Assembly: GCF_020782235.1 (NCBI RefSeq)
Contig: NZ_JAJGNO010000013.1
Span: 1 to 64,000 of the forward strand
Direction of reading: 5' to 3'
Length of the DNA: 64,000 bases
DNA from: Sphingobium naphthae
GTDB lineage: Bacteria; Pseudomonadota; Alphaproteobacteria; Sphingomonadales; Sphingomonadaceae
The position numbers and the translations under genes were made by a program. The notes beneath the pieces were generated by a model. It did not search any database and was not told where the DNA came from. It worked only from the letters and a program-made list of their open reading frames with translations. This document shows positions 18,061-26,720 of this stretch, piece by piece. Position 1 is the first letter of the stretch; each line of letters begins with the position of its first letter.

Positions 18061-19370
18061 GCGCGCCCCTGGAGCGGATCAACCCGTCGATCCTGACTCG
18101 CATCGTCGCGCTGGTGGCGGCGTCGCTGCTGCTGGCGCTGGCGGCAATGATGCTGGTCGCCTTTCGCGGCCCCCCGCCCCATGCCCGCCCGATGCTGCTG
18201 GGCGAGGCGGCGCAGCTGCTGCGCGGCGCCGGCGCGAGCGATGCGCCCGGATCGGCCTGGAGCGTCACGCGCTACCGATCCGATCGCGCGCCGCAGCCCG
18301 AACCCGAACAGGAAATCGACGGCCAGGCGGGCGCGCAGATCGCCCGGCTGATCGGCGTGCCGGCCGCCGACATCCGCCTGCTGCGCGAAAAGCCGCCCGC
18401 GCCGATGCGAGCGATGGCCCGCGCGGACCAGCGGCAGATGCTGCACCGCGCCTTCGTGCTGGCGCAGCGGGACGGCCAGGGCTGGCGCGTCATCCAGGCG
18501 TGGCAGGGCGCGAACCTGCGCTGGTACGCCATCACCCTGTCGCTGATGGCGGGCATTTTCGTGCTGCTGCTGCTGCCCGCTTATTGGGTGGCGCGGCGCA
18601 TCACCCAGCCGATCCGCCAACTGGCCGAAGGCGCGGCGACCGAACGGCCCGAACAGGCGCAGCCGCTGCCGCTGAACGGGCCGCCCGAAGTGCGCGCGGT
18701 GGGCGCCGCCTATAATCATATGCGCGCGCGGATCGCCGATTATCTGAACGAGCGGACGGCGATGCTGGTGGCGATCGCCCATGACCTGCGCACGCCGATG
18801 ACGCGCCTGTCCTTTCGCCTGGAGCAATTGCCGGACGGGCCGCGGGCCAAGGCTCAGGCCGATGTCGAGGAAATGCGCGCGATGGTGACGACGCTGCTCG
18901 ACTTCATGCGCCAGGGATCGGAGCCGATGGCGCGGGTGCGGGTCGATCTGTCGGCGATCGTCGAGACGCTGGCGGACGACCTGGCCGACATGGGCCAGGA
19001 TGTGGCGGTGGTGCGCAGCGCGCGCGCGGTGGCGCTGGGCGACGCCGGAGCGCTGCGCCGCTGCATCGGCAATCTGGTCGAAAATGCGGTGCGCTATGGC
19101 GGATCGGCGCGGATCGCCATCGACGTGAAGGGTGGCCGCGCGACGATCCTGGTCGAGGATGACGGACCGGGCGTGGCCGAGGCGGCGATCGATCGGCTGT
19201 GCGAGCCCTTTTACCGGGGCGAAGCGTCCCGCAATCGCGAGACGGGCGGCGTGGGGCTGGGCCTGTCGATCGCGCGGACGATCGCCGACAGCCATGGCGG
19301 GCGGCTGAGTTTCGCCAACCGGGCGGAAGGCGGCCTGCGGGTGAGCCTGATCCTGCCGCTCGTCGGCTGA
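18057..19370 (+). CDS. EnvZ-type sensor histidine kinase
   Basis: A 437-residue membrane kinase with a GTG start overlapping the regulator stop codon. Two membrane helices (about 12-36 and 156-178) enclose a periplasmic domain of about 120 residues rich in Pro and Arg. Then come a HAMP domain (RRITQPIRQLAEGAATERPE), HisKA with H242 (AIAHDLRTPMTRLSFRLE), and HATPase (NLVENAVRYGG, DDGPGV, GVGLGLSIA). The signal is unknown. Neighbouring exported proteins make envelope or periplasmic sensing plausible. Confidence 0.93.
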   Translation: MSAPLERINPSILTRIVALVAASLLLALAAMMLVAFRGPPPHARPMLLGEAAQLLRGAGASDAPGSAWSVTRYRSDRAPQPEPEQEIDGQAGAQIARLIGVPAADIRLLREKPPAPMRAMARADQRQMLHRAFVLAQRDGQGWRVIQAWQGANLRWYAITLSLMAGIFVLLLLPAYWVARRITQPIRQLAEGAATERPEQAQPLPLNGPPEVRAVGAAYNHMRARIADYLNERTAMLVAIAHDLRTPMTRLSFRLEQLPDGPRAKAQADVEEMRAMVTTLLDFMRQGSEPMARVRVDLSAIVETLADDLADMGQDVAVVRSARAVALGDAGALRRCIGNLVENAVRYGGSARIAIDVKGGRATILVEDDGPGVAEAAIDRLCEPFYRGEASRNRETGGVGLGLSIARTIADSHGGRLSFANRAEGGLRVSLILPLVG

Positions 19371-19374
19371 CGAG

Positions 19375-19860
19375 TCAGCGCCCCGCGCCCTCCTCCGCGC
19401 CGAAGGCGATCGAGAGCCAGGAGGTCATGGCGTCCACCGCCAGCGATGTGAGCCGCATGATGCGCCGCCGCTGGCCGCTGGGCGACAGGCGATGTTCGGC
19501 CAGCAGGCCGCGTCGTTCCAATATGCCGACATGATTGAGCATGACGTTCATCGACAGGCGCAGCGTCTCGCTGACCTGTTCGAGCGTCATCGTCCGGCCC
19601 TCCAGCTCCGCCTGGAAGAGCAGGAGCAGCATGTCCCAGGCGGGATCGGCAAAGAGATTCTGGCCGAAGATCATCGCGCGGACGCGGCGCGCCTCGACAT
19701 AGCGGGCGAGCATGGCGAAGCCGTCGCCATCCTGCCCGTCCAGCACCGGCGGTTCTTCCTGCAGCGCGTGGAAGCTGGTGAGGCAGCGCTGCAGCGCGAC
19801 CACCAGGTCCACCGCCTGCTGGCTCGGCATGGCGCGTTCACGCGGGATATGCGCGGTCAT
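19375..19860 (-). CDS. MarR-like winged-helix protein
   Basis: A 161-residue probable DNA-binding protein starting at ATG 19860. The core reads MLLLLFQAELEGRTMTLEQVSETLRLSMN (helix-turn-helix), then LERRGLLAEHRLSPSGQRRRIMRLT as the wing and last helix, as in MarR relatives. It starts inside the upstream membrane protein gene (23-bp overlap at 19838-19860), so the two are translationally coupled. It ends 5 bp from the convergent kinase stop codon. Its target genes are unknown. Confidence 0.8.
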   Translation of the reverse strand: MTAHIPRERAMPSQQAVDLVVALQRCLTSFHALQEEPPVLDGQDGDGFAMLARYVEARRVRAMIFGQNLFADPAWDMLLLLFQAELEGRTMTLEQVSETLRLSMNVMLNHVGILERRGLLAEHRLSPSGQRRRIMRLTSLAVDAMTSWLSIAFGAEEGAGR

Positions 19861-20257
19861 GGCGAGCCTTCCGGTCGAGTTCGATGCCGATGATGGTGAA
19901 GAGGAGAAGCGGGATAACCCAGACCGTGCTGAGCCCCGCATAGATGCGGTCGATGAAATCGGGCATGATGAGCGTGACGACATGAGTGAGCACGGTCATC
20001 AATTGACAGGCCGCCACCCAAACAGGCCAGTAGCGCTGGCTTTGCAACATCAGCCAGAGCAGGGCGATGAAGGTGCCGAAGTCGACGGCCATCAGCCATA
20101 GCTGCGTCGCACTCCAGGAGCCGGCGAGTTGCGCAGGGATGGAGAGGAGCGCCGCGACGACGGAAATCGCCGCGAGCAGCCGACCATCGCGTCCGCCAAA
20201 GCACAAGGCGAACACGCATGTCATCAACATCAGAAGCCAGAAGGAAGCCGCCAGCAT
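19838..20257 (-). CDS. Small polytopic membrane protein of unknown function
   Basis: A 139-residue protein with about four hydrophobic helices (residues about 1-20, 26-45, 52-70 and 78-120) and a short basic tail (ELDRKARHDRAYPA). The start is ATG 20257 with a GGAG upstream. It overlaps the MarR-like gene, so the membrane protein may control or sense for that regulator (inference). No enzyme motif was recognised. Confidence 0.75.
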   Translation of the reverse strand: MLAASFWLLMLMTCVFALCFGGRDGRLLAAISVVAALLSIPAQLAGSWSATQLWLMAVDFGTFIALLWLMLQSQRYWPVWVAACQLMTVLTHVVTLIMPDFIDRIYAGLSTVWVIPLLLFTIIGIELDRKARHDRAYPA

Positions 20258-20321
20258 CCGGATCTCCGTTTGTGAGAGGGGTCAAACATCGGGTCCGAAC
20301 ACCAGCGACTTCCCACCCCGG

Positions 20322-20666
20322 TCAGGCGACCAAGGTCAGGTGGCGAGCGGTTTCGCGCTCTTCCAGTTCGAGCCCGATCGGGCAGCCGAAGGCGGTCACG
20401 TCATGCTGGCTGCGTTCGACGCAGCGAGTCAGCAGCGCCGTCGCGCGCACCATGTCGCTGCGGCCTTCGATGATCTTGGTCGCGCTGTCGTGAATCTGCT
20501 TGAGGATGCGCTGGCTTTCGCTGGCGGTCATGCCCGAATTTTGCGACGCGCTCAGGAAAGCGGCAGTCAGATGAGCGGCATCCGCCAGCGCGCTGTCCAA
20601 GGCAGCGAAGGTCTGGCGGGTCTGGTCGGCAACGGCCTGAGTTTTGACGGGATCGAGGTTGAGCAC
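20322..20666 (-). CDS. Small helical protein of unknown function
   Basis: A 114-residue soluble, largely helical protein. The GTG start at 20666 is supported by AAGGAGA (20673-20679 on the minus strand), an ideal SD. It contains SQNSGMTASESQRILKQIHD and ends in LELEERETARHLTLVA. No family was recognised with confidence. It lies 65 bp after the LuxR-like gene and 64 bp before the membrane protein gene on the same strand, so it probably belongs to that four-gene unit. Confidence 0.7.
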   Translation of the reverse strand: MLNLDPVKTQAVADQTRQTFAALDSALADAAHLTAAFLSASQNSGMTASESQRILKQIHDSATKIIEGRSDMVRATALLTRCVERSQHDVTAFGCPIGLELEERETARHLTLVA

Positions 20667-20731
20667 AACTCATCTCCTTCGCACACGCCCTGAATGACGG
20701 TGCGCCTTGCAGCGTGACGATTTCGGGTAAA

Positions 20732-21223
20732 TCAACCCAGGACCGTGAAGGCCCCGCGAATGAGGAGCAGCAAAGCGACGACACCGACCCCGGTCAGGAT
20801 TGCGGCCCGGATCATCGCCAATATGCGGCCGTCGATGCTCAGTTCATTGGTCGATCCCCCAAGCGGCGGGCCGAAGGCGAGGATGCGGCGCAGGGCCGTG
20901 GTGGGCTGTTGCGGCGTATCCGGCTTGTCCGGCTGAACCGGGGATGGCGCAGCCGGCGGGTCGGAGGCAAGCGCTTCCGGTTGATATATCAAGGGCTGAT
21001 ATGTGCCGATCTGGGGCGATGGTTGCTCACCCGAAACGAACAGCCGCGCCGCTTCCTTGCGCGAGGGCACGCCATATTTGCGCAGGCTGGTGCGCACGCG
21101 CTGGTCGACCGTATGTTCTGAGACATGCAGCTGCCGCGCGATTTCCTTCGAATTGAAGCCCTGCGCCACCAGCCGCAGGCACTGCTTTTCTCCCTCACTC
21201 AAGGCTGGCAGGGTTTCCGCCAC
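20732..21223 (-). CDS. LuxR-type HTH protein with C-terminal membrane anchor
   Basis: A 163-residue protein with reversed architecture: a GerE/LuxR HTH at the very N-terminus (residues about 7-62, LSEGEKQCLRLVAQGFNSKE, RQLHVSEHTVDQRVRTSL), a Pro-rich linker (about 66-110), and a single hydrophobic helix at about 139-156 before a short tail. GTG 21223 is the start, with AGGAGG at 21232-21237 on the minus strand. It has no receiver or autoinducer domain. A membrane-tethered DNA-binding protein is the most direct reading. It heads a four-gene minus-strand cluster. Confidence 0.86.
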   Translation of the reverse strand: MAETLPALSEGEKQCLRLVAQGFNSKEIARQLHVSEHTVDQRVRTSLRKYGVPSRKEAARLFVSGEQPSPQIGTYQPLIYQPEALASDPPAAPSPVQPDKPDTPQQPTTALRRILAFGPPLGGSTNELSIDGRILAMIRAAILTGVGVVALLLLIRGAFTVLG

Positions 21224-21423
21224 TCCGTCATTCCTCCTGCGCGCGCTTGTATCGATGAACGAACGGGGCCGATCGCATCATCCAGTCGCGCGCCTTGCTT
21301 GCAGAACCATCGGTTACGATTCGGTTCGCCCTAGACCGCAAAGATGACATGACAGGGCAAGGCGAGGCAATGCGGGCGCCCGAGCGCCGCGCCGCCTGTC
21401 CCATTGTGAGTCGTCGCCCTGAA

Positions 21424-21465
21424 AAGGGAAGGGGCCGGCGCCTTCCGGCGCCAGCCCCTTTTGCA
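21424..21465 (-). terminator. Rho-independent terminator of typA
   Basis: The stem is GGGGC-x-GGCGCC / GGCGCC-x-GCCCC (21431-21458) with a TTCC/GGAA tetraloop. Read on the minus strand it is followed by a pyrimidine run ending TTCCCTTTT. It lies 15 bp past the typA stop codon. The plus strand also shows TTTT after the stem, but no gene reads into it from that side. Confidence 0.85.
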
Positions 21466-21479
21466 TATCGTCCGGCCGA

Positions 21480-23300
21480 TCAGGCGGCGGCCTTCGAGCG
21501 GCTCATGCGCTTACGCTCGTTGGGATCGAGATAGCGCTTGCGCAGGCGAATGGTCTTGGGCGTGACCTCGACCATTTCATCATCGTCGATATAGGCGATG
21601 GCCTGTTCCAGCGTCATCTTCTTGGGCGGCGTCAGGCGGATCGAGTCGTCCTTGCCGCTGGCGCGGAAGTTGGTCAGCGCCTTCGATTTCATCGGGTTGA
21701 CTTCAAGATCTTCGGGCTTGGCGTTCTCGCCGATGATCATGCCTTCATAGAGCGCTTCGCCGACACCCACGAACAGGATGCCGCGATCTTCGAGCGGGCC
21801 CAGCGCATAGGCATTGGCCTCGCCCGCACCGTTCGAGATCAGGACGCCATTCTTGCGGCCTTCGATCTTGCCCTTGTGGGGGCCGTATTTCTCGAACAGC
21901 CGGTTCATGATGCCGGTGCCGCGCGTGTCGGACAGGAATTCGCCATGATAGCCGATGAGGCCGCGCGAGGGGGCGGAGAAGGTGATGCGGGTCTTGCCGC
22001 CGCCCGAGGGACGCATGTCGGTCATCTCGGCCTTGCGGATGTTCATCTTGTCGACGACAGTGCCGGAAAATTCATCATCCACGTCGATGACGACGGTTTC
22101 ATACGGCTCGGTCTTGCCGCCATTCTCATCCTCGCCGAACAGCACGCGCGGACGCGAGATGCCCAGTTCGAAGCCTTCGCGGCGCATCGTTTCGATCAGG
22201 ACGCCCAGCTGAAGCTCGCCACGACCGGCGACTTCGAAACTGTCCTTGTCGTCCGATTCCGTGACCTTGATGGCGACGTTGGATTCGGCTTCGCGCGCCA
22301 GACGATCGCGGATCATGCGGCTCGTCACCTTGCTGCCTTCGCGGCCCGCCATCGGCGAATCATTGACGGCGAAGCGCATCGACAGGGTCGGCGGATCGAT
22401 CGGCTGCGCCTTGATCGGCACGCTGACCTGAGGGTCGGCGATGGTGTTGGCGACGGTCGCGACGGTGAGGCCGGCAAGCGAGATGATGTCGCCGGCCTTG
22501 GCTTCGTCCACGGGGACGCGGTCCAGGCCCTGGAAGGACATGATCTTCGACGCGCGGCCGGTTTCGATCACATTGCCGTCCATGTCGAGCGCATGGATCG
22601 GCTGGTTCACCTTGACCGTGCCCGACTGGACGCGGCCGGTGAGGATGCGGCCAAGGAAATTGTCGCGATCAAGCAGCGTCACCAGGAAGCTGAACGGCGC
22701 GTCCTGATCCAGCGCCGGCGGCGGCACATGGTCGACGATCTTCTGGAACAGCGGCTCCAGCGTGCCTTCGCGGCGCTGGGGGTCTTCGCTGGCATAGCCG
22801 TTGCGGCCCGACGCGTAGAGGACGGGGAAGTCGAGCTGCTCGTCGCTGGCGTCCAGCGTCACGAACAGGTCGAACACTTCGTCCAGCACTTCCTGGATGC
22901 GTTCGTCCGGGCGGTCGACCTTGTTGACGACGACGATGGGCTTGAGGCCCAGCGCCAGCGCCTTGCCGGTGACGAACTTGGTCTGCGGCATCGCGCCTTC
23001 CGACGAATCGACCAGCAGGATGACGCCGTCGACCATCGAGAGGATGCGCTCCACTTCGCCGCCGAAGTCGGCGTGGCCGGGCGTGTCGACGATGTTGATG
23101 CGCGTGCCGTTCCATTCGACTGAGGTAGGCTTCGCCAGGATGGTGATGCCGCGCTCCTTTTCCAGGTCGTTGGAGTCCATCGCGCGCTCTTCGACGCGCT
23201 GATTGTCGCGGAAGGTGCCGGACTGGCGGAAAAGCTGGTCGACGAGAGTGGTCTTGCCATGGTCGACGTGCGCGATGATGGCGATGTTACGCAGGGACAT
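21480..23300 (-). CDS. typA: Ribosome-associated translational GTPase TypA/BipA
   Basis: A 606-residue GTPase related to EF-G that binds ribosomes and supports large-subunit assembly and stress or cold adaptation. The start [10 protein letters not shown] is at ATG 23300; an upstream in-frame extension is GC-rich and unlike the family. Motifs: P-loop AHVDHGKTT (10-18), ERGITILAK (switch I), [16 protein letters not shown] (switch II) and NKVDRPD (G4). The C-terminal domain reads [20 protein letters not shown] and [12 protein letters not shown]. Length matches the family (about 605). Confidence 0.97.
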   Translation of the reverse strand: MSLRNIAIIAHVDHGKTTLVDQLFRQSGTFRDNQRVEERAMDSNDLEKERGITILAKPTSVEWNGTRINIVDTPGHADFGGEVERILSMVDGVILLVDSSEGAMPQTKFVTGKALALGLKPIVVVNKVDRPDERIQEVLDEVFDLFVTLDASDEQLDFPVLYASGRNGYASEDPQRREGTLEPLFQKIVDHVPPPALDQDAPFSFLVTLLDRDNFLGRILTGRVQSGTVKVNQPIHALDMDGNVIETGRASKIMSFQGLDRVPVDEAKAGDIISLAGLTVATVANTIADPQVSVPIKAQPIDPPTLSMRFAVNDSPMAGREGSKVTSRMIRDRLAREAESNVAIKVTESDDKDSFEVAGRGELQLGVLIETMRREGFELGISRPRVLFGEDENGGKTEPYETVVIDVDDEFSGTVVDKMNIRKAEMTDMRPSGGGKTRITFSAPSRGLIGYHGEFLSDTRGTGIMNRLFEKYGPHKGKIEGRKNGVLISNGAGEANAYALGPLEDRGILFVGVGEALYEGMIIGENAKPEDLEVNPMKSKALTNFRASGKDDSIRLTPPKKMTLEQAIAYIDDDEMVEVTPKTIRLRKRYLDPNERKRMSRSKAAA

Positions 23301-23392
23301 GAAGCTGCCTTTGGGATCGGGTTTCCCGGCGGGCACAACGCCTGTCCAGGACTATCGGGCGCGCCCCTACAGGAAATGATGCGTTGCGGCAA

Positions 23393-23452
23393 GGGTGGCG
23401 GCACGGGTGGCAGCACGGGTGACGGCAAAGGACGCGGCAACGGAGGCGGGCG
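23393..23452 (+). repeat. Degenerate 12-bp tandem repeat
   Basis: About five 12-bp units (GGGTGGCGGCAC, GGGTGGCAGCAC, GGGTGACGGCAA and two more diverged copies) in the 252-bp gap between typA and the S10 peptidase gene. No gene covers it. It is a small G-rich minisatellite-like tract upstream of the typA start, with no known function. Confidence 0.7.
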
Positions 23453-23484
23453 GGCCAGTGCATGAGACAGGATAACATCGACAG

Positions 23485-23512
23485 TTGCACATGCGTACAA
23501 CCGCTCTATGGA
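23485..23512 (+). promoter_or_regulatory. Candidate sigma70-type promoter for the S10 peptidase
   Basis: TTGCAC (23485-23490) and TATGGA (23507-23512) are separated by 16 bp, 40 bp upstream of the peptidase start codon. The match is moderate and the assignment rests only on motif and position. Confidence 0.35.
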
Positions 23513-23552
23513 GGCAAGATAGGATCGCACCATCAGAAAGGATGACAAGCCG

Positions 23553-25118
23553 ATGCGGCTGCCCAAGTCCCTCACCTCTTTTTCCCTGTCGCTGACATCG
23601 CTGATCGCGCTGGCGTCACCGGCGATCGCGCAGAAGGATGCGCCCGACGCCGCCAAGCAGCATGCCGAGAAGATCGCCGAGGATGTCGCGGCCAACTGGG
23701 CCAGCGCGCCGGTCGAAGAAGTCACGCAGAGCAGCAAGGGCACGGCGCGGGTCGACGGGAAGAGCATCCCCTATACCCAGACCGCCGGCACGCTCACCAT
23801 CCGCGACGAGAAGGGCAAGCCGGTCGCGAGCATGTTCTACACCGCCTATACGGCGGCGGGGAAGAACCGCCCCGTCACCTTCTTCTACAATGGCGGCCCC
23901 GGTTCCTCTTCGCTGTGGCTGCGCATGGGCAGCTTCGCGCCAATGCATGTGCGCACCGGTGACCCCCAAGCGGTGCAGCCCGCGCCCTTCGACGTGGGAC
24001 CGAACAATGACAGCCTGATCGGCAGCACCGACATGGTGTTCCTGGACGCGATCGGCGCCGGCTATTCGCGCCCGATCGGCGACGCCAAGGGATCGGACTT
24101 TTACGGCGTCGACCAGGATGTGGACGCCTTCGCCAAGGGCATCATCCGCTACGTCACCAAGAATGGCCGCTGGGGCGACCCCAAATATATTTTCGGCGAA
24201 AGCTACGGCACGACCCGGTCGGGCGCGCTCGCCTACCAGCTGGAGGATCGCGGGCTGGCGCTCAACGGCGTGGTGCTGCTGTCGTCGATCATGAACTATG
24301 GCATCCGCCAGTCGGGCTTCGACACCATCCATGTCGGCTATCTGCCGAGCTATGCGGCGACCGCCTGGTATCATAACAAGGTGCCCGGCGGCCGCCCCGC
24401 CAGCCTGGAAGCCTTCGTCGAGGAAGCGCGCCAGTTCGCCAACGGGCCCTATGCCACCGCGCTGCTGAAGGGCCAGGACATCACGCCGCAGGAAACCGAC
24501 GAGATTGCCCGGCAGCTCAATCGCTATACCGGCCTGTCGGTCGATTATCTCAAGCGTGCGAACCTGCGCGTCAACCTGTCGCGCTTCCGCAAGGAGCTGC
24601 TGCGCGACGAGCATGCGACGCTGGGCCGGTTCGACAGCCGCTACACCGGGATCGACGCCGACACGGCGGGCGAGGAACCGGAATATGATCCGTCGAGCAC
24701 CGGCATCACCGGCCTCTATGTCGGCAGCTTCCTGGACCAGGTGACGCGGCAGATCGGCTACAAGACCGACCTCAGCTATCGCCTCAGCGCGCGCGAGGGC
24801 GGCGATTTCAAATGGGACTGGAGCCACGAGCCGCCCGAAGGCTATAAGCAGAATGTCGCAGACGTGACCGCCGACCTCAGCGCCGCGATGCGCACCAACC
24901 CGCATCTGCGCGTGCTGTCGCTCAACGGCTATTATGACATGGCGACGCCCTTCTTCTCGACCGAGCGCGACCTCAAGCACATGATGCTGGAGCCGCAACT
25001 GCGGCAGAACCTGCAGTTCCGCTATTATCCGGCGGGGCACATGGTCTATCTGAACCCGGAGGCGCTGCACCAGATGCGGCTCGACATGGAGCGCTATTAC
25101 GCGGAAGGCGCGCGCTGA
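23553..25118 (+). CDS. Secreted S10-family serine carboxypeptidase-like peptidase
   Basis: A 521-residue exported peptidase with a signal peptide (about 1-27, ending SPAIAQ). S10 motifs: FFYNGGPGSSSLWLRMGSF (oxyanion hole), FGESYGTTRSGALAYQL (nucleophile Ser), NGYYDMATPFFSTE (catalytic Asp) and YYPAGHMVYLNPEAL (catalytic His). It probably removes C-terminal residues from peptides in the periplasm or outside the cell. The start is supported by AAAGGA upstream. It is divergent from typA. Confidence 0.93.
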   Translation: MRLPKSLTSFSLSLTSLIALASPAIAQKDAPDAAKQHAEKIAEDVAANWASAPVEEVTQSSKGTARVDGKSIPYTQTAGTLTIRDEKGKPVASMFYTAYTAAGKNRPVTFFYNGGPGSSSLWLRMGSFAPMHVRTGDPQAVQPAPFDVGPNNDSLIGSTDMVFLDAIGAGYSRPIGDAKGSDFYGVDQDVDAFAKGIIRYVTKNGRWGDPKYIFGESYGTTRSGALAYQLEDRGLALNGVVLLSSIMNYGIRQSGFDTIHVGYLPSYAATAWYHNKVPGGRPASLEAFVEEARQFANGPYATALLKGQDITPQETDEIARQLNRYTGLSVDYLKRANLRVNLSRFRKELLRDEHATLGRFDSRYTGIDADTAGEEPEYDPSSTGITGLYVGSFLDQVTRQIGYKTDLSYRLSAREGGDFKWDWSHEPPEGYKQNVADVTADLSAAMRTNPHLRVLSLNGYYDMATPFFSTERDLKHMMLEPQLRQNLQFRYYPAGHMVYLNPEALHQMRLDMERYYAEGAR

Positions 25119-25127
25119 GAGTGAGTT

Positions 25128-25177
25128 GTCCTCTCGCCCTCAACGCTGCAAGAATCCGGCGCTGGGGGCGAGAGGAC
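25128..25177. repeat. 12-bp perfect inverted repeat, 26-nt loop
   Basis: Arms GTCCTCTCGCCC (25128-25139) and GGGCGAGAGGAC (25166-25177) match perfectly. The first 6 bp inside (CAACGC/GCGCTG region) also largely pair. It lies 9 bp after the S10 peptidase stop codon. There is no T-run on either side, so it is not a canonical intrinsic terminator. It may be an mRNA-stabilising hairpin or a REP-like element. Confidence 0.8.
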
Positions 25178-25286
25178 GGGGATGGACCCCGATCAACGCC
25201 TTGACGTTGACAGGCGATGACGATTCCATCACCGCTCCCGCCCAGACGCCTGTATTGGGCGTTCAATAGATCGGGGATGCGAACTC

Positions 25287-26648
25287 GTGACAGGTCCGCT
25301 TGTACAAAATAATGTGCTGATTGGAGAGGATGGCTGGCTGTATCTTTACGGCGGCGGGCACAAGGAGTTCGATCACTTCCTCAACAAGCGGCAGCCGACG
25401 CCGGCGAGCGTCGCCAACTTTGTCGACAATTTTCAAGCTCGCCAACAATATTGTAACGCACGTGGCATCGGCTTCGCGCATTTTGTTCTGCCATCCAAGC
25501 CCGCCGTGATGCCCGAACATGTCCCAAGTCCCTACAGGCAAGGTCTCGACAGCCTGTTCGAACGCCATTTTCGGCCAGCTTTCGGCGACAAGACGCCCGC
25601 CAATCTGCGGTACAGCCGCGATGCGCTGCTCGCGGCCAAGGACATGGCGCCGGTTTTCCTGAAGACCGACACGCACAATAACGCATTCGGCGCCTTGCAC
25701 ATCGCCAAGGACATTCTCCGCCATTTCGACCTGCCTTCGGATATCGAAGACTTTTTCTTCCAGAGAGAAGGCTGGGCCCTGGGCGACCTGTCCATCATGC
25801 TGGGCAGGCAGGATCGGGAACCCATATTGCACCTTGAGGAAAAGCATAATCACATCAAGGTTTTCGACAATCTGCCTTTCTTGTCGAGCAATACTGGCAA
25901 TGTTCTTGTCATGAACAACTTGGCGTCCGTGACGACGAAGCGCTGTGTCGTCATCGGTGACAGCTTCATCAAGTCCGGCCTGCGATACCTAGGCATGGTA
26001 TTTCGCGACATATTATATGTTCGAGGACCATATTTTCAGAGCGATGTCATCGAACTGTTCGGACCGGATTTCGTGCTTTGTTCCAATACCGAGCGATATC
26101 TTGCGACCGTGATGCCGGATCGGGACGGACACAGCCTGATGCTGGCGACCTATGGCGATCAGACGTACAAACCCACGCCGGAACTGGTGGACGCCTTCAA
26201 GGCTCAACTCAGCTTCGTTCACCATCCGCAGCGTTATGCAGAGTGGACCGGCCGGTTTCATGACGACACCATGAAATGGCCCGGGCTGGGGGATTGTTTG
26301 CTCCGTCACATCGCCGTCATCGACAAAAGCAAGGGAAGCTTCGAGGCGCTGACACAGACGCCCCGCATGATCTTCGATCATCTGCCGATGCCTGCGGAAG
26401 GGGCGGTAAAGGTGGAGTTGTCGATCACGGTGGCCGAAGCATCGACCCTGCGCCTTTTCTATAGCGGCAAGACGAAAGATGAGCGGCATTTTTCGAGCGC
26501 GCGGTCCCTCACCCGACAGCTGGGGGCTGGGGCGAACCTCGTGCAGTTCCAGCTGGACGCGAAGGCATGCGGTCGGCGCATGCGGATCGATCCGGTCAAT
26601 CAGTCCGGCGCCTTCACGATCGAGAGGATATCCATTCAGCCGGTTTGA
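25287..26648 (+). CDS. AlgJ/AlgX-like SGNH-type protein with C-terminal beta-sandwich-like tail
   Basis: A 453-residue protein of less GC-rich composition than its neighbours. AlgX/AlgJ acetyltransferase motifs are LIGEDGWLYL (11-20), D128/H130 in KTDTHNNAFGA, and the nucleophile block VVIGDSF (S226). Together these suggest an SGNH-type Ser-Asp-His O-acetyl(transfer)ase acting on a polysaccharide. The last 85 residues (LRLFYSG, RMRIDPVNQSGAFTIERISI) resemble the beta-sandwich modules attached to bacterial glycan enzymes. GTG 25287 is the only plausible start: the frame is closed by TGA at 25218 and has no ATG. No signal peptide is present, unlike periplasmic AlgJ/AlgX. No alginate genes lie nearby. 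Confidence 0.8.
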   Translation: MTGPLVQNNVLIGEDGWLYLYGGGHKEFDHFLNKRQPTPASVANFVDNFQARQQYCNARGIGFAHFVLPSKPAVMPEHVPSPYRQGLDSLFERHFRPAFGDKTPANLRYSRDALLAAKDMAPVFLKTDTHNNAFGALHIAKDILRHFDLPSDIEDFFFQREGWALGDLSIMLGRQDREPILHLEEKHNHIKVFDNLPFLSSNTGNVLVMNNLASVTTKRCVVIGDSFIKSGLRYLGMVFRDILYVRGPYFQSDVIELFGPDFVLCSNTERYLATVMPDRDGHSLMLATYGDQTYKPTPELVDAFKAQLSFVHHPQRYAEWTGRFHDDTMKWPGLGDCLLRHIAVIDKSKGSFEALTQTPRMIFDHLPMPAEGAVKVELSITVAEASTLRLFYSGKTKDERHFSSARSLTRQLGAGANLVQFQLDAKACGRRMRIDPVNQSGAFTIERISIQPV

Positions 26649-26720
26649 TGGCGCGACGGTCCTGCATCTGATCAACGCTCCATCGAGCAGGATCGGGACA
26701 GGGGGCGGAAACGGTCCGGC

